Part shown: piece after piece, positions 53,070-62,985 of the stretch
How the letters are laid out: each line of letters begins with the position of its first letter
How positions within the stretch are numbered: position 1 is the first letter of the stretch
From: Candidatus Aminicenantota bacterium
GTDB taxonomy: Bacteria; Acidobacteriota; Aminicenantia; Aminicenantales; Aminicenantaceae
Assembly: GCA_016927475.1 (NCBI GenBank)
Contig: JAFGMO010000095.1
Location: forward strand, 1-64,000
Direction of reading: 5' to 3'
Length of the DNA: 64,000 nucleotides
The notes under the pieces: model-generated
What the model was told of the DNA's origin: nothing
Databases searched by the model: none
The model's input: only the letters and a program-made list of their open reading frames with translations
Position numbers and translations under genes: made by a program

Positions 53070-54062
53070 ATGAAAAAAATTGTTGTTTTATCTCCTGCTT
53101 ATAATGAAGAGCAGAGTATTGCCTCCGTTTTGAGAAAGATTCCCAGGAAATGGAAGGCTGATATTCAAGTTGAAGTAGTTGTCATCGATGATGGGTCTAC
53201 GGACAGGACGGCGGAAATCGCACTTCAGGAAGGAGCCGAAGTTTTTTCACATACAAGAAACATGGGACTGGGGGTTGCCTTTAGAAAAGGCCTTCACCGG
53301 GGTTTGGAGAAAGGGGCTGATGTTATCGTCAATATTGATGCCGACGGCCAGTTCAATGCCGAAGATATCCCCAAGCTGGTGGAGCCGATTCTCCAGGGAA
53401 AGGCAGGATTTGTTACGGCTTCACGGTTCAAATCGGCGGACCTCAGGCCGAAAATGCCGTTAATCAAGCGTATCGGCAATAGGTTCATATCCTGCGTCAT
53501 CAGCCGTATTGTAGGCGGGAAATATAAAGACGTTTCCTGCGGATTCCGGGCTTATTCCCGGGATGCGGCTCTCAAGTTGAACCTTTTCGGCAGGTTTACT
53601 TATACCCAGGAGACATTCATTGACCTTGCAGTAAAGGATGTTTCTATCCTTGAAGTACCGGTTAAAGTCACCGGAGAACGGCGTTTCGGCAAGTCCAAAA
53701 TTTCTTCGAATCTTTTTGTCTATGGTTTCAAGACCATGCGTATCATCATCGGGGCCCTTCGCGATTTTAAGCCAATGGTCCTTTTTACGTTTTTTAGTCT
53801 TTTTTGGTTCGTTATCGGGAGCATTACCGGGATCTTTTTCATGGATCATTACCTGCGAACGGGTTCTTTCCGGCCGCAAACCTGGGCCGTGTTTGTTTCG
53901 GCCGGCTCTTTCCTTCTGGCCCTGTTCTTGATGATCACGGGCCTGGTCATGAATATGTTCGGCCGGATGCGTATCAACCAGGAAAAACTGATCTTTTTTG
54001 CCCGAAAAAATTATTATGACAAGTATTCGAATTCGGACAAAGACATCTCTAATGCTCTCTGA
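53070..54062 (+). CDS. Glycosyltransferase family 2 with membrane tail
   Basis: A 330-residue DPM1/ArnC-like enzyme. VVLSPAYNEEQSI, VVVIDDGSTDRTAEIA, NIDADGQFN with the D-x-D motif, and SCGFRAYSRDAALKL form the GT-A domain; two helices (about 242-264, 275-300) anchor it. Such enzymes make polyprenyl-phosphate sugars, the donors of GT39-type transferases, which is consistent with four GT39-like genes here. The ribosome site GGGAG lies before ATG 53070. Confidence 0.92.
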   Translation: MKKIVVLSPAYNEEQSIASVLRKIPRKWKADIQVEVVVIDDGSTDRTAEIALQEGAEVFSHTRNMGLGVAFRKGLHRGLEKGADVIVNIDADGQFNAEDIPKLVEPILQGKAGFVTASRFKSADLRPKMPLIKRIGNRFISCVISRIVGGKYKDVSCGFRAYSRDAALKLNLFGRFTYTQETFIDLAVKDVSILEVPVKVTGERRFGKSKISSNLFVYGFKTMRIIIGALRDFKPMVLFTFFSLFWFVIGSITGIFFMDHYLRTGSFRPQTWAVFVSAGSFLLALFLMITGLVMNMFGRMRINQEKLIFFARKNYYDKYSNSDKDISNAL

Positions 54063-54077
54063 GTTAGGTTTAACCCC

Positions 54078-55127
54078 ATGAACCTGCTTGTTTTTTCCGG
54101 AATGAATGATAACAAGCTGAAAAGCAAGCTGGAACCTCTTGCAGCTTCCGACAGGGTGGACCGGATTTTTCTTCTACGAAAAAAGCCGCTCGATTGTCCT
54201 AAAGTGACTTCTCTGAAGCTTCCCGTTTTTCTACGGGTAAGCGGAATTCAAGAGTACGTCAAATTTGTATGGGCCTTTGTTTTTGTTTTTTTTCACCCTG
54301 TCGACTGTGTGATGGGAATCTTCCTGCGGCCGCATGGAATTTTCGCCCATTTTGTGGGAAAAATTCTTAACAAGCCCGTCATCCAAATTTTTCCGGGAAA
54401 TGATGTGGATTTTATCTTACGTTTCAGCAGGATTTTTGTTCCCCTTCTGAGAAAAGCCCGGTTCATCGGAGTTAGGGGACCGAAAGCCCGGGACCGTTTG
54501 AATATGCTCGTCCGGGATAAAAAGAAATTTTTCATCCAGCATAACGAATATACGTTGACATCTTTGCCCGTTATCAAGACCGAAGGGAGAAAAAAGTATG
54601 ACATCATCTGCATCGCTGATTTTTCCAGGGTTAAGAGGATAGATGTTTTTCTTAAAGTTGTCGGTCGCTTGCAAAGGAAATATCCCCGAATCCGTGCGGT
54701 GATGCTGGGCGGGGGGTGGCAGAGAGGGTGGTATGTCTTCCTGAGATTTATTCACGAGCTCGGAAGCAGTGTTGTATTCGCCGGAAGGGTTAAAGATGTT
54801 TTTTGTTACCTCAAAAAAAGCCGGGTTTTTTTGCTGACTTCCCAGGCGGAAGGGATGCCCATGTCGGTTATTGAAGCCATGTCGGCCGGGATTCCTTGTG
54901 TTCTTTCCGATGTCGGAGAGATCGGGGATATTATCAACGATGGTGTAAACGGATTTCTTGTCCAACCGCTGGATGTCGGAGATTTTGTCGAAAAAATCGG
55001 TAGACTTTTAGAGAGCGAGGAATTATCCCGGAAAATGGCAAAAAACGCCTTTCACACCCTCGAGGAAAAGTCGGGGGATTATTCCCGGGAAAGCAACATG
55101 AAGGTTTGGGAAAATGTCCTCTCCTGA
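54078..55127 (+). CDS. Glycosyltransferase family 4
   Basis: A 349-residue GT-B transferase. It shows IFPGNDVDFILRF, FIGVRGPKARDRL, ICIADFSRVKRID, and the donor motif E-x7-E in SQAEGMPMSVIEAMSAG, then GVNGFLVQPLDVGDF. It begins 16 bases after the previous stop and overlaps the next start by 14 bases. Linkage specificity is unknown. Confidence 0.88.
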   Translation: MNLLVFSGMNDNKLKSKLEPLAASDRVDRIFLLRKKPLDCPKVTSLKLPVFLRVSGIQEYVKFVWAFVFVFFHPVDCVMGIFLRPHGIFAHFVGKILNKPVIQIFPGNDVDFILRFSRIFVPLLRKARFIGVRGPKARDRLNMLVRDKKKFFIQHNEYTLTSLPVIKTEGRKKYDIICIADFSRVKRIDVFLKVVGRLQRKYPRIRAVMLGGGWQRGWYVFLRFIHELGSSVVFAGRVKDVFCYLKKSRVFLLTSQAEGMPMSVIEAMSAGIPCVLSDVGEIGDIINDGVNGFLVQPLDVGDFVEKIGRLLESEELSRKMAKNAFHTLEEKSGDYSRESNMKVWENVLS

Positions 55128-56283
55128 GGCCAAAAAAAACGAAAAAAGAATTATTTTTCCGACCTTCGCCCATTTTCCTTCGTCGGCGGCCCATGGTGTC
55201 AGCATTATGAAAATGTGTGAATCCCTGTCTGAGGCGGGTTTGGATGTTACCCTCATCGGGGACCTGAGAAAAAAACCTGGTGAAATTTTCGATGATTATG
55301 GGATAAAAACTTCCTTTTCCATGGCGGGAATCCGGTCCTCCGGTCTTCGTGTATTGGGCCGGCTGGAGGTCTGGCGCCGTACGAGTAGAATGATCAAAAA
55401 GGGGACTTTTGACGGAATATATGTCCGGGATTTTTTCAACGGGTATACCGCTTCCCGCCTACAGCATCCTTATATTTTCGAACTGCATGAGATTCCTCGC
55501 GATTCCTTCCGGAGTTATCTTTTGAAAAAAATCGTTTGGAGTAAAAGTCTGCAGCTTCTGGTTTTTATCTCTGAAGAAATGCGCCGCTTGTGGCATGAAG
55601 AGCATAAAAATGTCCCAGCGTCTTTCAACTGGATAGTTGCCCATGACGGGGTGGATGTGGAGGATTTCAGGAATGTTCCCAAGCAAGCTGAAGCCAGAGA
55701 AAATCTGGGGATTCCTCCCGGTATTTTTACAGCCGGATATACGGGAAGTCTGTTTCCGGGAAGAGGGGGGGACCTTTTACTTGACCTGGCAGACGGTTTG
55801 AGACATATACTTTTTTTTGTCGTCGGGGGAGAAGGGACGTTTCTGGAATCTTTTAAGAAAAAAGCATCTTCTTTGAGGATCTCCAACCTTATAGTGACCG
55901 GTTTTGTACCTCACAAAAAAATACCGATTTATCTGTCCGCTTTTGATGTCCTGCTCATGCCTTATCAAAAGGAAGTCCTCCACCGCCAGAAATACCATGA
56001 TACGTCCATCTACATGTCGCCCCTCAAAATGTTTGAATACATGGCTTCCGGACGCCCGTTAGTTGCTTCCCGTCTTCCTGTGCTGGAAGAGGTGTTGAGC
56101 CACGGAGACAATGCCCTTTTGGTGGAGCCAAGCAACAGGGAAGAGTGGCGATCCGCCCTTCTGAAACTTGAACGGCATAAAAACCTGTCCCGTGCTTTGG
56201 GAAAAAAAGCTGCCGAAGACATCCTCGCCTACAGTTGGAAGAGACGTGCCGAGCGTATTCTTAAGGCGGCGGGATGGAATTGA
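55114..56283 (+). CDS. Glycosyltransferase family 4
   Basis: A 389-residue GT-B enzyme. The N-terminal domain has FAHFPSSAAHGVSIMKMCE; FELHEIPRDSF and IVAHDGVDVEDF follow; the C-terminal domain has AGYTGSLFPGRGGD, MSPLKMFEYMASGRPLVAS in place of E-x7-E, and NALLVEPSNREEW. Only the E-type donor-binding helix differs from the classical motif. Start overlaps the previous gene. Confidence 0.87.
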   Translation: MSSPEAKKNEKRIIFPTFAHFPSSAAHGVSIMKMCESLSEAGLDVTLIGDLRKKPGEIFDDYGIKTSFSMAGIRSSGLRVLGRLEVWRRTSRMIKKGTFDGIYVRDFFNGYTASRLQHPYIFELHEIPRDSFRSYLLKKIVWSKSLQLLVFISEEMRRLWHEEHKNVPASFNWIVAHDGVDVEDFRNVPKQAEARENLGIPPGIFTAGYTGSLFPGRGGDLLLDLADGLRHILFFVVGGEGTFLESFKKKASSLRISNLIVTGFVPHKKIPIYLSAFDVLLMPYQKEVLHRQKYHDTSIYMSPLKMFEYMASGRPLVASRLPVLEEVLSHGDNALLVEPSNREEWRSALLKLERHKNLSRALGKKAAEDILAYSWKRRAERILKAAGWN

Positions 56284-56289
56284 ACTAAA

Positions 56290-57555
56290 TTGTTAAAAAG
56301 AATTAAAGGTCTGGAATCTCCATTCGTGAGGGGCTTCAAAAACGCTTCTTTTTTGAGTGCGGGAACCCTTCTATCCCAAGTCATTGGATTTGTCGGATTC
56401 TTGTTTATTGTCCGGCTTTTCGGTCCCGAAAGATACGGAGTTTATGCTACTGTCCTGGCTTTTGTTATGTTTTTTCATCTCTTTGCCTTCAACGGTTTGG
56501 CGAAAATTATCGTCCGTGAAGGAAGCAAGGACCTCGATTTCTTTCCCCGGGTTCTCGAAAAGACTTTCGGACTGCGGATGGCTTTCGTTCTTCTGGCCTT
56601 GGTTTTATGCATCGGTGTCTCATTTTTCACGAAATATCCTCAGGGAACCAAAGTCCTGATCATTATTTTCAGCACGGAAATTATTTATTTTGGATTGGAT
56701 TCTTTCTTGGGCTCCATATATCAAACCCTGGAAAAAATGCAGTACATGGCATATTTTTCCTTGCTGATGAGGTTCTTGGTGGCCGCGCTTTCCATTGTTT
56801 TTCTTTATCTTGGCGCCGGCGTCGCGGTCATCTTGGCCGTCAACCTGCTGTCGAAATTCCTGGTGCTTTCCTTGAATTATTTCTGGTCCCGGACTTTGAT
56901 TCGCTTTCGGTTTCAGCCGCGGGTTATCCTGGACTCCGCTATTCTCAAGGCGACTGTTGTTTTTTCCCTGATGGGATTTGTCAATACGCTTGCCGTCAAG
57001 ATCGATGTCTTAATGGTGACTTTCCTGTCGGGAGCCCGTGATGTGGGTTTGTACAGTGCGGCCCATGAGTTGGGACGGGAAGGCCTGATTTTTCGAAATA
57101 TCATGGCTGTCGCCTTTTTTCCGGTCGCCGTAAAATTTTTCAAAGCAAACAAGCTGAAAATAAAAACCCTTTTCCTCTATGCGTTTGGCTTGTTTATTCT
57201 TGTCCTGGCAGGTTCTTTGGTGGTCTCCTTTTTTTCCATAGACCTGGTGACCCTTTTTTTTAAAAAAGAATATGTTATTTCCGGAAAAATTTTACGGGTC
57301 TTAATTTTTTACCTGCCTTTCACCTTTTTTTCCTTACCTCTTACAACCAGTCTTCAGGCCACACACAACGAAAATATTCTGCTGGCCGTCTATTGTCTGA
57401 CGGCCGTGACCAACATTCCGCTAAACCTGGTTTTGTATTACCGGTTCGGCTTGATGGGGATCGCCTACTCGACGCTGGCCGTGTTTTTTTTAGAAAGTCT
57501 ATTGATCTCAATATTGACGGTTTGGAAAATGAAAAAGCAAGGACACCTTGTTTAA
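56290..57555 (+). CDS. wzx: Polysaccharide flippase (Wzx/MATE-like), second copy
   Basis: A 421-residue protein with about 12 helices and the typical opening FKNASFLSAGTLLSQVIGF plus LFGPERYGVYATVLAFV. It uses a TTG start, six bases after the preceding stop. It is shorter than the flippase at 30545-32023 and G+C-richer, matching its own neighbours. Two flippases suggest two lipid-linked substrates or one acquired with the AT-rich segment. Confidence 0.87.
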   Translation: MLKRIKGLESPFVRGFKNASFLSAGTLLSQVIGFVGFLFIVRLFGPERYGVYATVLAFVMFFHLFAFNGLAKIIVREGSKDLDFFPRVLEKTFGLRMAFVLLALVLCIGVSFFTKYPQGTKVLIIIFSTEIIYFGLDSFLGSIYQTLEKMQYMAYFSLLMRFLVAALSIVFLYLGAGVAVILAVNLLSKFLVLSLNYFWSRTLIRFRFQPRVILDSAILKATVVFSLMGFVNTLAVKIDVLMVTFLSGARDVGLYSAAHELGREGLIFRNIMAVAFFPVAVKFFKANKLKIKTLFLYAFGLFILVLAGSLVVSFFSIDLVTLFFKKEYVISGKILRVLIFYLPFTFFSLPLTTSLQATHNENILLAVYCLTAVTNIPLNLVLYYRFGLMGIAYSTLAVFFLESLLISILTVWKMKKQGHLV

Positions 57556-57757
57556 AAAAAACATTTGGGTGTTCTGTTTGTATTCAGTCTTTTTTCTGCG
57601 GTCTCGACCTTTGAATAATATTGGATAAATGATTTAATGATGCAAAAGAGTGCGGTAAAATACAGGTTTTAATAGCAGGTGTTTATGAATTTTACTCAAA
57701 AAAGAAGAAGCTATTTTGATAGACGGTCATTATTAAAATAGTTCAGGTGAAATGGGC

Positions 57758-58492
57758 ATGAAAGAAAAAACCGAAAAAATGCTTCTTTTACCTGTGCTTC
57801 TTGTTGTCCTTTTCAACGGGGCCTTTATTCTGTACAAACTCAATGACAGTGTTCTTTTTCTGAAAAAGATAGCCGGTATCCTGGGCAATTATATCCTGGG
57901 TGTTCATTTTTACCTGTTTCTGACCGCGGTCTTGGTTGTGGTCCTTTACGCATTATTGAAAAAGCAGGGATGGCGAAAGGGTTTGAGGAATTCTATTTTC
58001 ATCTTTTTTCTTTTTATATGTGCGGTCAACTGGGCCTGGTTCGAGGAATGCAACAAAGCTCCTTATCCGAAGATAGAACACTATCTTTTACGAAAAAAAA
58101 CAGGGAGTATAAATGAGGCACTCGCCCTCTCCCCGGCCCATAATGCTTTGGTCATTCGCGAATACAAAAAGTTTAATAACATTTTAAAAGGGAAAAAAAT
58201 CATTTTGCCCCTTATCCCTATAATAAAGAACGATTATTTTTTTCTTGCCTACGTACACCCTCAAAATATAGTGAGGCGGGACTACGATCCCGCCATATCG
58301 GATGAGGAATACCGTAAGTTCTTTTTCTACTGGAAAGAGATGTTCATCGCTGATGCGAGAGTGAAAGGCTGTAACAGATATAGGGTTGTAGACAGGCATA
58401 ACAATGCCCAGGAATGGATTCTTCTTTCCTTTGAGGAAACTATCCTTTTTGTTCCGGTTCCACTTTATAGGACCAACGTGGAAGAAAAATGA
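57758..58492 (+). CDS. Membrane-anchored protein of unknown function
   Basis: About 244 residues starting at ATG 57758, placed because AGGTGA lies seven bases before it; ATG 57752 is too close. Helices at about 5-30, 38-60 and 75-95 precede a soluble C-terminal half that ends in beta-strand-like EWILLSFEETILFVPVPLY. It overlaps the next gene by ATGA. The first of three coupled envelope genes; no family recognised. Confidence 0.6.
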   Translation: MKEKTEKMLLLPVLLVVLFNGAFILYKLNDSVLFLKKIAGILGNYILGVHFYLFLTAVLVVVLYALLKKQGWRKGLRNSIFIFFLFICAVNWAWFEECNKAPYPKIEHYLLRKKTGSINEALALSPAHNALVIREYKKFNNILKGKKIILPLIPIIKNDYFFLAYVHPQNIVRRDYDPAISDEEYRKFFFYWKEMFIADARVKGCNRYRVVDRHNNAQEWILLSFEETILFVPVPLYRTNVEEK

Positions 58493-59958
58493 TTGCTCAA
58501 TTTATCTATCTTATAACCGTTTTTTTACTGGGTGTCTCTTTTCTGAAACGGTTCGGTAAAAACCTGGGAATTTTGCATCATTTTCTTCTTTCCTTTCCGA
58601 CAGGTCTTGTTGTCTGGTGCTTGACGGTTTTGGTCCTTTTTATCATGGGTTTAAGCGATCAGCGCTGGCTTGTTTTTTTAGTCCAGGCGGTTGTTTTTAT
58701 AGGATGTCTGCTGCCGTTTCGCTGGCAGAAAAAAGGATGGAAGCTTCATATTTTTGCCATTTTTCTGGCCATTTTTACCGTCATAGCCCTTTTTTTTCTG
58801 AATCTAAATTTATCCTTTCTTTCTAATGATTCCTGGACACAAGTCTCCAACGGAAAAATTATTACTTCTCCATACTTGCTGCCGGACAATATAGTAGCTT
58901 CAAGCGGCATCCTCACTTATATTCTTCATTCGGCTCCTCCCATCTTTGGTTTTGATTATCTGTATTCGATATTCCCTTTAATGGCCTTTTTTGCGCTTCT
59001 CCTTCTTGCCGTCAATGTATATGCTCCTGAGGGCACATCCGGACTATTTACCGGTGGGCCTTTTCTTTTAGCTATCCTGGCCGTCATTTTCACATCCGGG
59101 TCGTTTTTTTTCTTTTTTAACACCTTTTTTGTCCATTCCGGTATGCCTGCGGGTGTGGCAATTTTTATTGCTGTTTTTGGTTTATGGAAGCGTTTGTCAA
59201 CAGGGGACACCGCATGGAATGCTGTGGCGGTTCCGTCTCTTGTTTTTTTTACACTGGTGAGAATCGAAGCTCCTCTTTTCACCATATTTTATCTGGTTAT
59301 TCTCTTTTCTCTTGAGGAGGTCGGATTTAAGGAGAAAGCTTTTTATTTTGGTGCTGTTTTCCTGTTTTTGGGAATGTGGTCTTTTTATCTTTTTGTATCA
59401 CTTCAAGATTACTGGCTAACCGTAAACAAATACTATATGACATCGGAGCGGGTCCTGATGGTTATGGGGGCGTATGTTCTGCTTTTTGTTCTTCTGTTTT
59501 TGACGCGCTGGCGGTTGTTCAACCGCCTGGAAAAATATTTACCTTTTGCCTTGGTATATTTTTTGACCGCCGGCTGGACCTATGTCCTTTTTACCCACGG
59601 TCTGAAGGTCAAGGGGGACGGTCTCATTTTGCAAAGATATTCTAATTTGATTTTGAATGTCGTCCGGGAGGGGGGATGGGGTCTTCTCTGGATCGCTCTT
59701 ATCCCGCTTTTTATCGCGGCATTTTTTCTGAAAAAAATCCCGGGTGAAAGCCCTGTCGTGATGTTCATTGTATCTTTTTTTCTGTTCTTCCAACCGCTTC
59801 ATTTGTTCCGGGGCGGGTGGCGGCAAGGTTGGGGGGACAGCGGAAACAGGATGCTCCATCATATCCTACCGGTCCTTATTTTTTATGTCTTTCTCAAATT
59901 CCGTTATTCCTTATTTTCAGAAAAAACTCTTCTAGGAGAGAGGGGAGACCGGCCGTGA
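58489..59958 (+). CDS. Polytopic membrane protein, GT-C-like
   Basis: A 489-residue protein with about 12 helices. NDSWTQVSNGKIITS in the first large extracytoplasmic loop and GDSGNRMLHHILPVLIFYV near the C-terminus resemble segments of GT-C-type membrane glycosyltransferases. It lacks the usual C-terminal soluble domain. The next gene starts at a GTGA overlap and encodes one helix plus a soluble domain, so the two may be one enzyme split in two. An O-unit polymerase is an alternative. Confidence 0.65.
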   Translation: MIAQFIYLITVFLLGVSFLKRFGKNLGILHHFLLSFPTGLVVWCLTVLVLFIMGLSDQRWLVFLVQAVVFIGCLLPFRWQKKGWKLHIFAIFLAIFTVIALFFLNLNLSFLSNDSWTQVSNGKIITSPYLLPDNIVASSGILTYILHSAPPIFGFDYLYSIFPLMAFFALLLLAVNVYAPEGTSGLFTGGPFLLAILAVIFTSGSFFFFFNTFFVHSGMPAGVAIFIAVFGLWKRLSTGDTAWNAVAVPSLVFFTLVRIEAPLFTIFYLVILFSLEEVGFKEKAFYFGAVFLFLGMWSFYLFVSLQDYWLTVNKYYMTSERVLMVMGAYVLLFVLLFLTRWRLFNRLEKYLPFALVYFLTAGWTYVLFTHGLKVKGDGLILQRYSNLILNVVREGGWGLLWIALIPLFIAAFFLKKIPGESPVVMFIVSFFLFFQPLHLFRGGWRQGWGDSGNRMLHHILPVLIFYVFLKFRYSLFSEKTLLGERGDRP

Positions 59959-60536
59959 AAATCCGTGGGACCGGTGTTTTTATCGGTTTTTTGTGTCTTT
60001 TTTTTCTTTTTTTCATTTCGGCCCGAGAAGAAAGAATATATTCCTCCTGGCGAAATGCCAATGAGGTGATTTTTAACAGATATTTTGGCGTCAAAAGGTA
60101 TCTTCGAAGAAATTCACCGCTGAATTCCAAAGTTTTGACGGATATGACGGAGCTCCGGAAGATAGAAAATCCCTTCGGTTACTCATTTTGGGGTAAGCTA
60201 AGGAAAAAATGTTACAAGCTCCGACAAAATGCGCTTATCCGTTATGGACATTGGCTGGAATACGACGACGGATTATTGCGCCTCGAGCGTTTGAACCGAA
60301 AAAGAAACTACTTTCCCATTCCGGCTGAGGATTTTAAGGAGGGGGAAGTTTTCCTTCATCGTCCCGGACGGCTGAAGGAAGCCATGGAAAAAAATGATAT
60401 TCGGTATTTTATGTGCTATTTTACAGGATGGTGGCAGACAAAAAAGCATTTTGAAGAGGGAGGTTTAAAGCTTATTTATAATGATGAGCACTTCATGATC
60501 TTTGAACTTCCCGATGAAACAAATCAGAAAAATTAA
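59955..60536 (+). CDS. Single-helix protein with extracytoplasmic domain
   Basis: About 193 residues starting at GTG 59955, whose GTGA overlaps the stop of the previous gene; a longer frame from 59817 lies within that gene and is rejected. One helix (about 6-24) is followed by a basic soluble domain with WRNANEVIFNRYFGVKRYLR and a C-terminal IRYFMCYFTGWWQTKKHFE then HFMIFELPDE. The end resembles the C-terminal domain of GT39-like proteins, consistent with a split enzyme. No family assigned. Confidence 0.6.
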   Translation: MKIRGTGVFIGFLCLFFLFFISAREERIYSSWRNANEVIFNRYFGVKRYLRRNSPLNSKVLTDMTELRKIENPFGYSFWGKLRKKCYKLRQNALIRYGHWLEYDDGLLRLERLNRKRNYFPIPAEDFKEGEVFLHRPGRLKEAMEKNDIRYFMCYFTGWWQTKKHFEEGGLKLIYNDEHFMIFELPDETNQKN

Positions 60537-60613
60537 TATGGGTAACTTTATGGCATGGAAAGGCGGCATGCTTTATTCTTGAAAAAAGTCCTGCCGTATA
60601 AAAGGATGACAAA

Positions 60614-61978
60614 ATGCGGATAAGGATAAAATCGACCTATGAATCTCTAATCAGAGGGGATCGGAAGGTTCTTTTATGTATTTTGATCTTTTTTTTCATC
60701 ATTCGTTTGGGAGTCGTGATTTGGGGAGGACAGAAAGATTTTGAAGGGGCCGACTCCAAAAGCTATAACAATTTTGCCTTAGCTATCACAAAAAATTTTG
60801 ACTGGCTCAAGAACCCGCATTTTGCCGGGAGTTACCGGGCGCCTTTTTATCCCTTCTTGATTGCCGCCGTCTATTTGATATTCGGCATTCAAAACTCCCT
60901 GGCCGTTTATGTTGTCCAGGCCTTATTGAGCACGCTGACCTGCCTTTTTGTCTACCGTCTGGCCAGGAGAACGCTGGGGGAAAAAGTTGCGGTGTTTTCT
61001 TTGATATGGGCGGGATTCTATATATTTTATATTCATTATTCGCGTATGCTTTTACGCGAAACCCTTATTTTTTTCCTGGTAATCGTGCTTTTTGACACCC
61101 TTTATGTCTATTTCACACAAAAAGAAAAGAGAAAATGTCGTTTTTGGATCGCCTGTCTCATTTATACGGCTCTCTACCTGACGGATCCCAGATATCTTTT
61201 TTTTCTTCCTTTTTTTGGTTTTCTTTTTTTATTTTATTTTCCTTTCCGGCGGGGAGTGGTCCGGTATGCAGGATTTATCCTTGTCTCCCTAGCCCTGCTG
61301 GTTCCCTGGCAGGTACGGAATTTTATCACTTATGACGGTTTTGTCCTCATCAACACACGGACCCTTGATTTGAGCCCCAAAAAGGGAACTCTAAAAGCGG
61401 AGGGATGGATAGCCCGGAAAATTCTTTTTCTGGGCCCTATTACCGAATGCGGCCCGGACCGTGAAAATCGTCCTGAAAACAGGCGTTATCCCTCAGAAGA
61501 AGAGAGGGTTCTGATCAAGGCAGGTTTTAATCCCAAAAACCGGCTTGAAGCCGAAGTCAAAGCCATTCGCAAAAACGTTTACCCGGCCACGACCTTCCTG
61601 GGACGTAAATGGTATAATTTTAAGGAGTTCTGGCGTCCGTTGCGTTTCAAAGGAGATTACCGGCCATGTCCCGACTGCCGTTTTGTTGCCTGGAATTTTT
61701 GGCACAACCTGATTTTTATCGTTTGGTACGGGATTCTCCTGCCTTTCATGATTGTTGCCGTTGTCAAACTGATAAGGGTTAAGAACAGAAATGTCTGGTT
61801 CCTTCTTTTTCCCTTGATAGTTCAGAACCTGTTGCATGTTCTCCAGTGGGCGTGGACACGTTACAGGAATCCCGTCGATTGTTTCATTATTATTTTAGCC
61901 GGTTTTGGAGTCGTTTATACGGTGGAAAAAACGGCCGGCTGGATGAAAGCGAAAAAGTCCGGTTCTACTTTTTCATAA
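60614..61978 (+). CDS. GT39-type membrane glycosyltransferase
   Basis: A 454-residue protein with about 10 helices. The first loop has GADSKSYNNFALAITKNF and YRAPFYPFLIAAVYLIFG, the PF-P motif of GT39/ArnT-like enzymes, and RLARRTLGEKVAVFSLIWAG follows. AAAGGA precedes ATG 60614. The C-terminal part includes two Cys (RPCPDCRF) in an extracytoplasmic loop. Confidence 0.82.
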   Translation: MRIRIKSTYESLIRGDRKVLLCILIFFFIIRLGVVIWGGQKDFEGADSKSYNNFALAITKNFDWLKNPHFAGSYRAPFYPFLIAAVYLIFGIQNSLAVYVVQALLSTLTCLFVYRLARRTLGEKVAVFSLIWAGFYIFYIHYSRMLLRETLIFFLVIVLFDTLYVYFTQKEKRKCRFWIACLIYTALYLTDPRYLFFLPFFGFLFLFYFPFRRGVVRYAGFILVSLALLVPWQVRNFITYDGFVLINTRTLDLSPKKGTLKAEGWIARKILFLGPITECGPDRENRPENRRYPSEEERVLIKAGFNPKNRLEAEVKAIRKNVYPATTFLGRKWYNFKEFWRPLRFKGDYRPCPDCRFVAWNFWHNLIFIVWYGILLPFMIVAVVKLIRVKNRNVWFLLFPLIVQNLLHVLQWAWTRYRNPVDCFIIILAGFGVVYTVEKTAGWMKAKKSGSTFS

Positions 61979-61979
61979 C

Positions 61980-62972
61980 ATGAAAATTAAAGAAAGACGC
62001 ATTTTGTTTGCCACTCTATCCTTTCACACGTTTATACAGAAAGACTTGACCTTTCTTCGCCGATACTACCCCGTGCTTGTCAGGCATTATCGAAACCCCT
62101 GGGATGCAATAAAGATACTGGAGGGAGTTGCTCGTTCCCGAATATCCTTTTCCTGGTTTGCCGATATCCACACTTTTTTCACGGTTCTTTTTTCAAAGAT
62201 TTTCCGGAGGCCTTCGGTTGTTATTGTGGCAGGTTATGATGCGGCAAAGGTTCCGGAGATTTCCTACGGTTTGGCTCTTTCTCCTGTGCTTTTCCATTTG
62301 GTTCGCTTTGTGATGAAAGAGGCCGACCGGGTCCTGACGGTCGATGAATCCTTGAAAAAAGATATCATCAAAAATTACAGGGTAAAGGGGAATAATATCA
62401 GCACGCTTCCTTTCGGGTTTGATCACGGTGTCTGGAATTGTACAGGGAAAAAAGAGGATGTCGTGCTGACGGTGGCCGGAATCTCTCATGAGGTGGTGAA
62501 AAGAAAAGGCCTTGAAACGTTTGTCCAAGCGGCCGCTTTGATGCCCCGGGTTTCTTTCATCTTGGCCGGTCCGCATCTGGATGATGCCGCAGCGCTTCTC
62601 AAAAAAAAGGCTCCATCGAACGTCCACATCCCCGGCCCGGTTCCCCATGAAGAACTTCCCCGGCTTTATTCACGGGCGAAGGTCTACTGCCAGCTTTCCC
62701 GGTATGAAGGCCTGCCCAACGCTCTCTGTGAAGCCATGCTTTGTGAATGTGTTCCTGTGGGCACCCGGTACTGTGGGATTCCGACGGCCATCGGAGATAC
62801 GGGTTTTTATGTGCCCTATGGAGATGTTCAGGCTACGGCTGAGGCGGTCGGGAAAGCGCTTAAAAGCCAAAAAGGCCCGGAGGCGCGGGAACGGATCATA
62901 AAAAATTTTCCTCACGAAAGGAGGGAAAAGGAACTTCTTTCTCTTTTGGAAGGATTTTTGAAACAAAAATAG
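61980..62972 (+). CDS. Glycosyltransferase family 4
   Basis: A 330-residue GT-B enzyme. FGFDHGVWNCTGKKEDVVLTV opens the donor domain, followed by HIPGPVPHEELPRLYSRAKVY, the E-x7-E motif in SRYEGLPNALCEAMLCE, and IGDTGFYVPYGDVQATAEAV. The N-terminal domain is short for the family. It starts two bases after the previous stop. Confidence 0.88.
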   Translation: MKIKERRILFATLSFHTFIQKDLTFLRRYYPVLVRHYRNPWDAIKILEGVARSRISFSWFADIHTFFTVLFSKIFRRPSVVIVAGYDAAKVPEISYGLALSPVLFHLVRFVMKEADRVLTVDESLKKDIIKNYRVKGNNISTLPFGFDHGVWNCTGKKEDVVLTVAGISHEVVKRKGLETFVQAAALMPRVSFILAGPHLDDAAALLKKKAPSNVHIPGPVPHEELPRLYSRAKVYCQLSRYEGLPNALCEAMLCECVPVGTRYCGIPTAIGDTGFYVPYGDVQATAEAVGKALKSQKGPEARERIIKNFPHERREKELLSLLEGFLKQK

Positions 62973-62985
62973 AGAGTAAAAAAAA

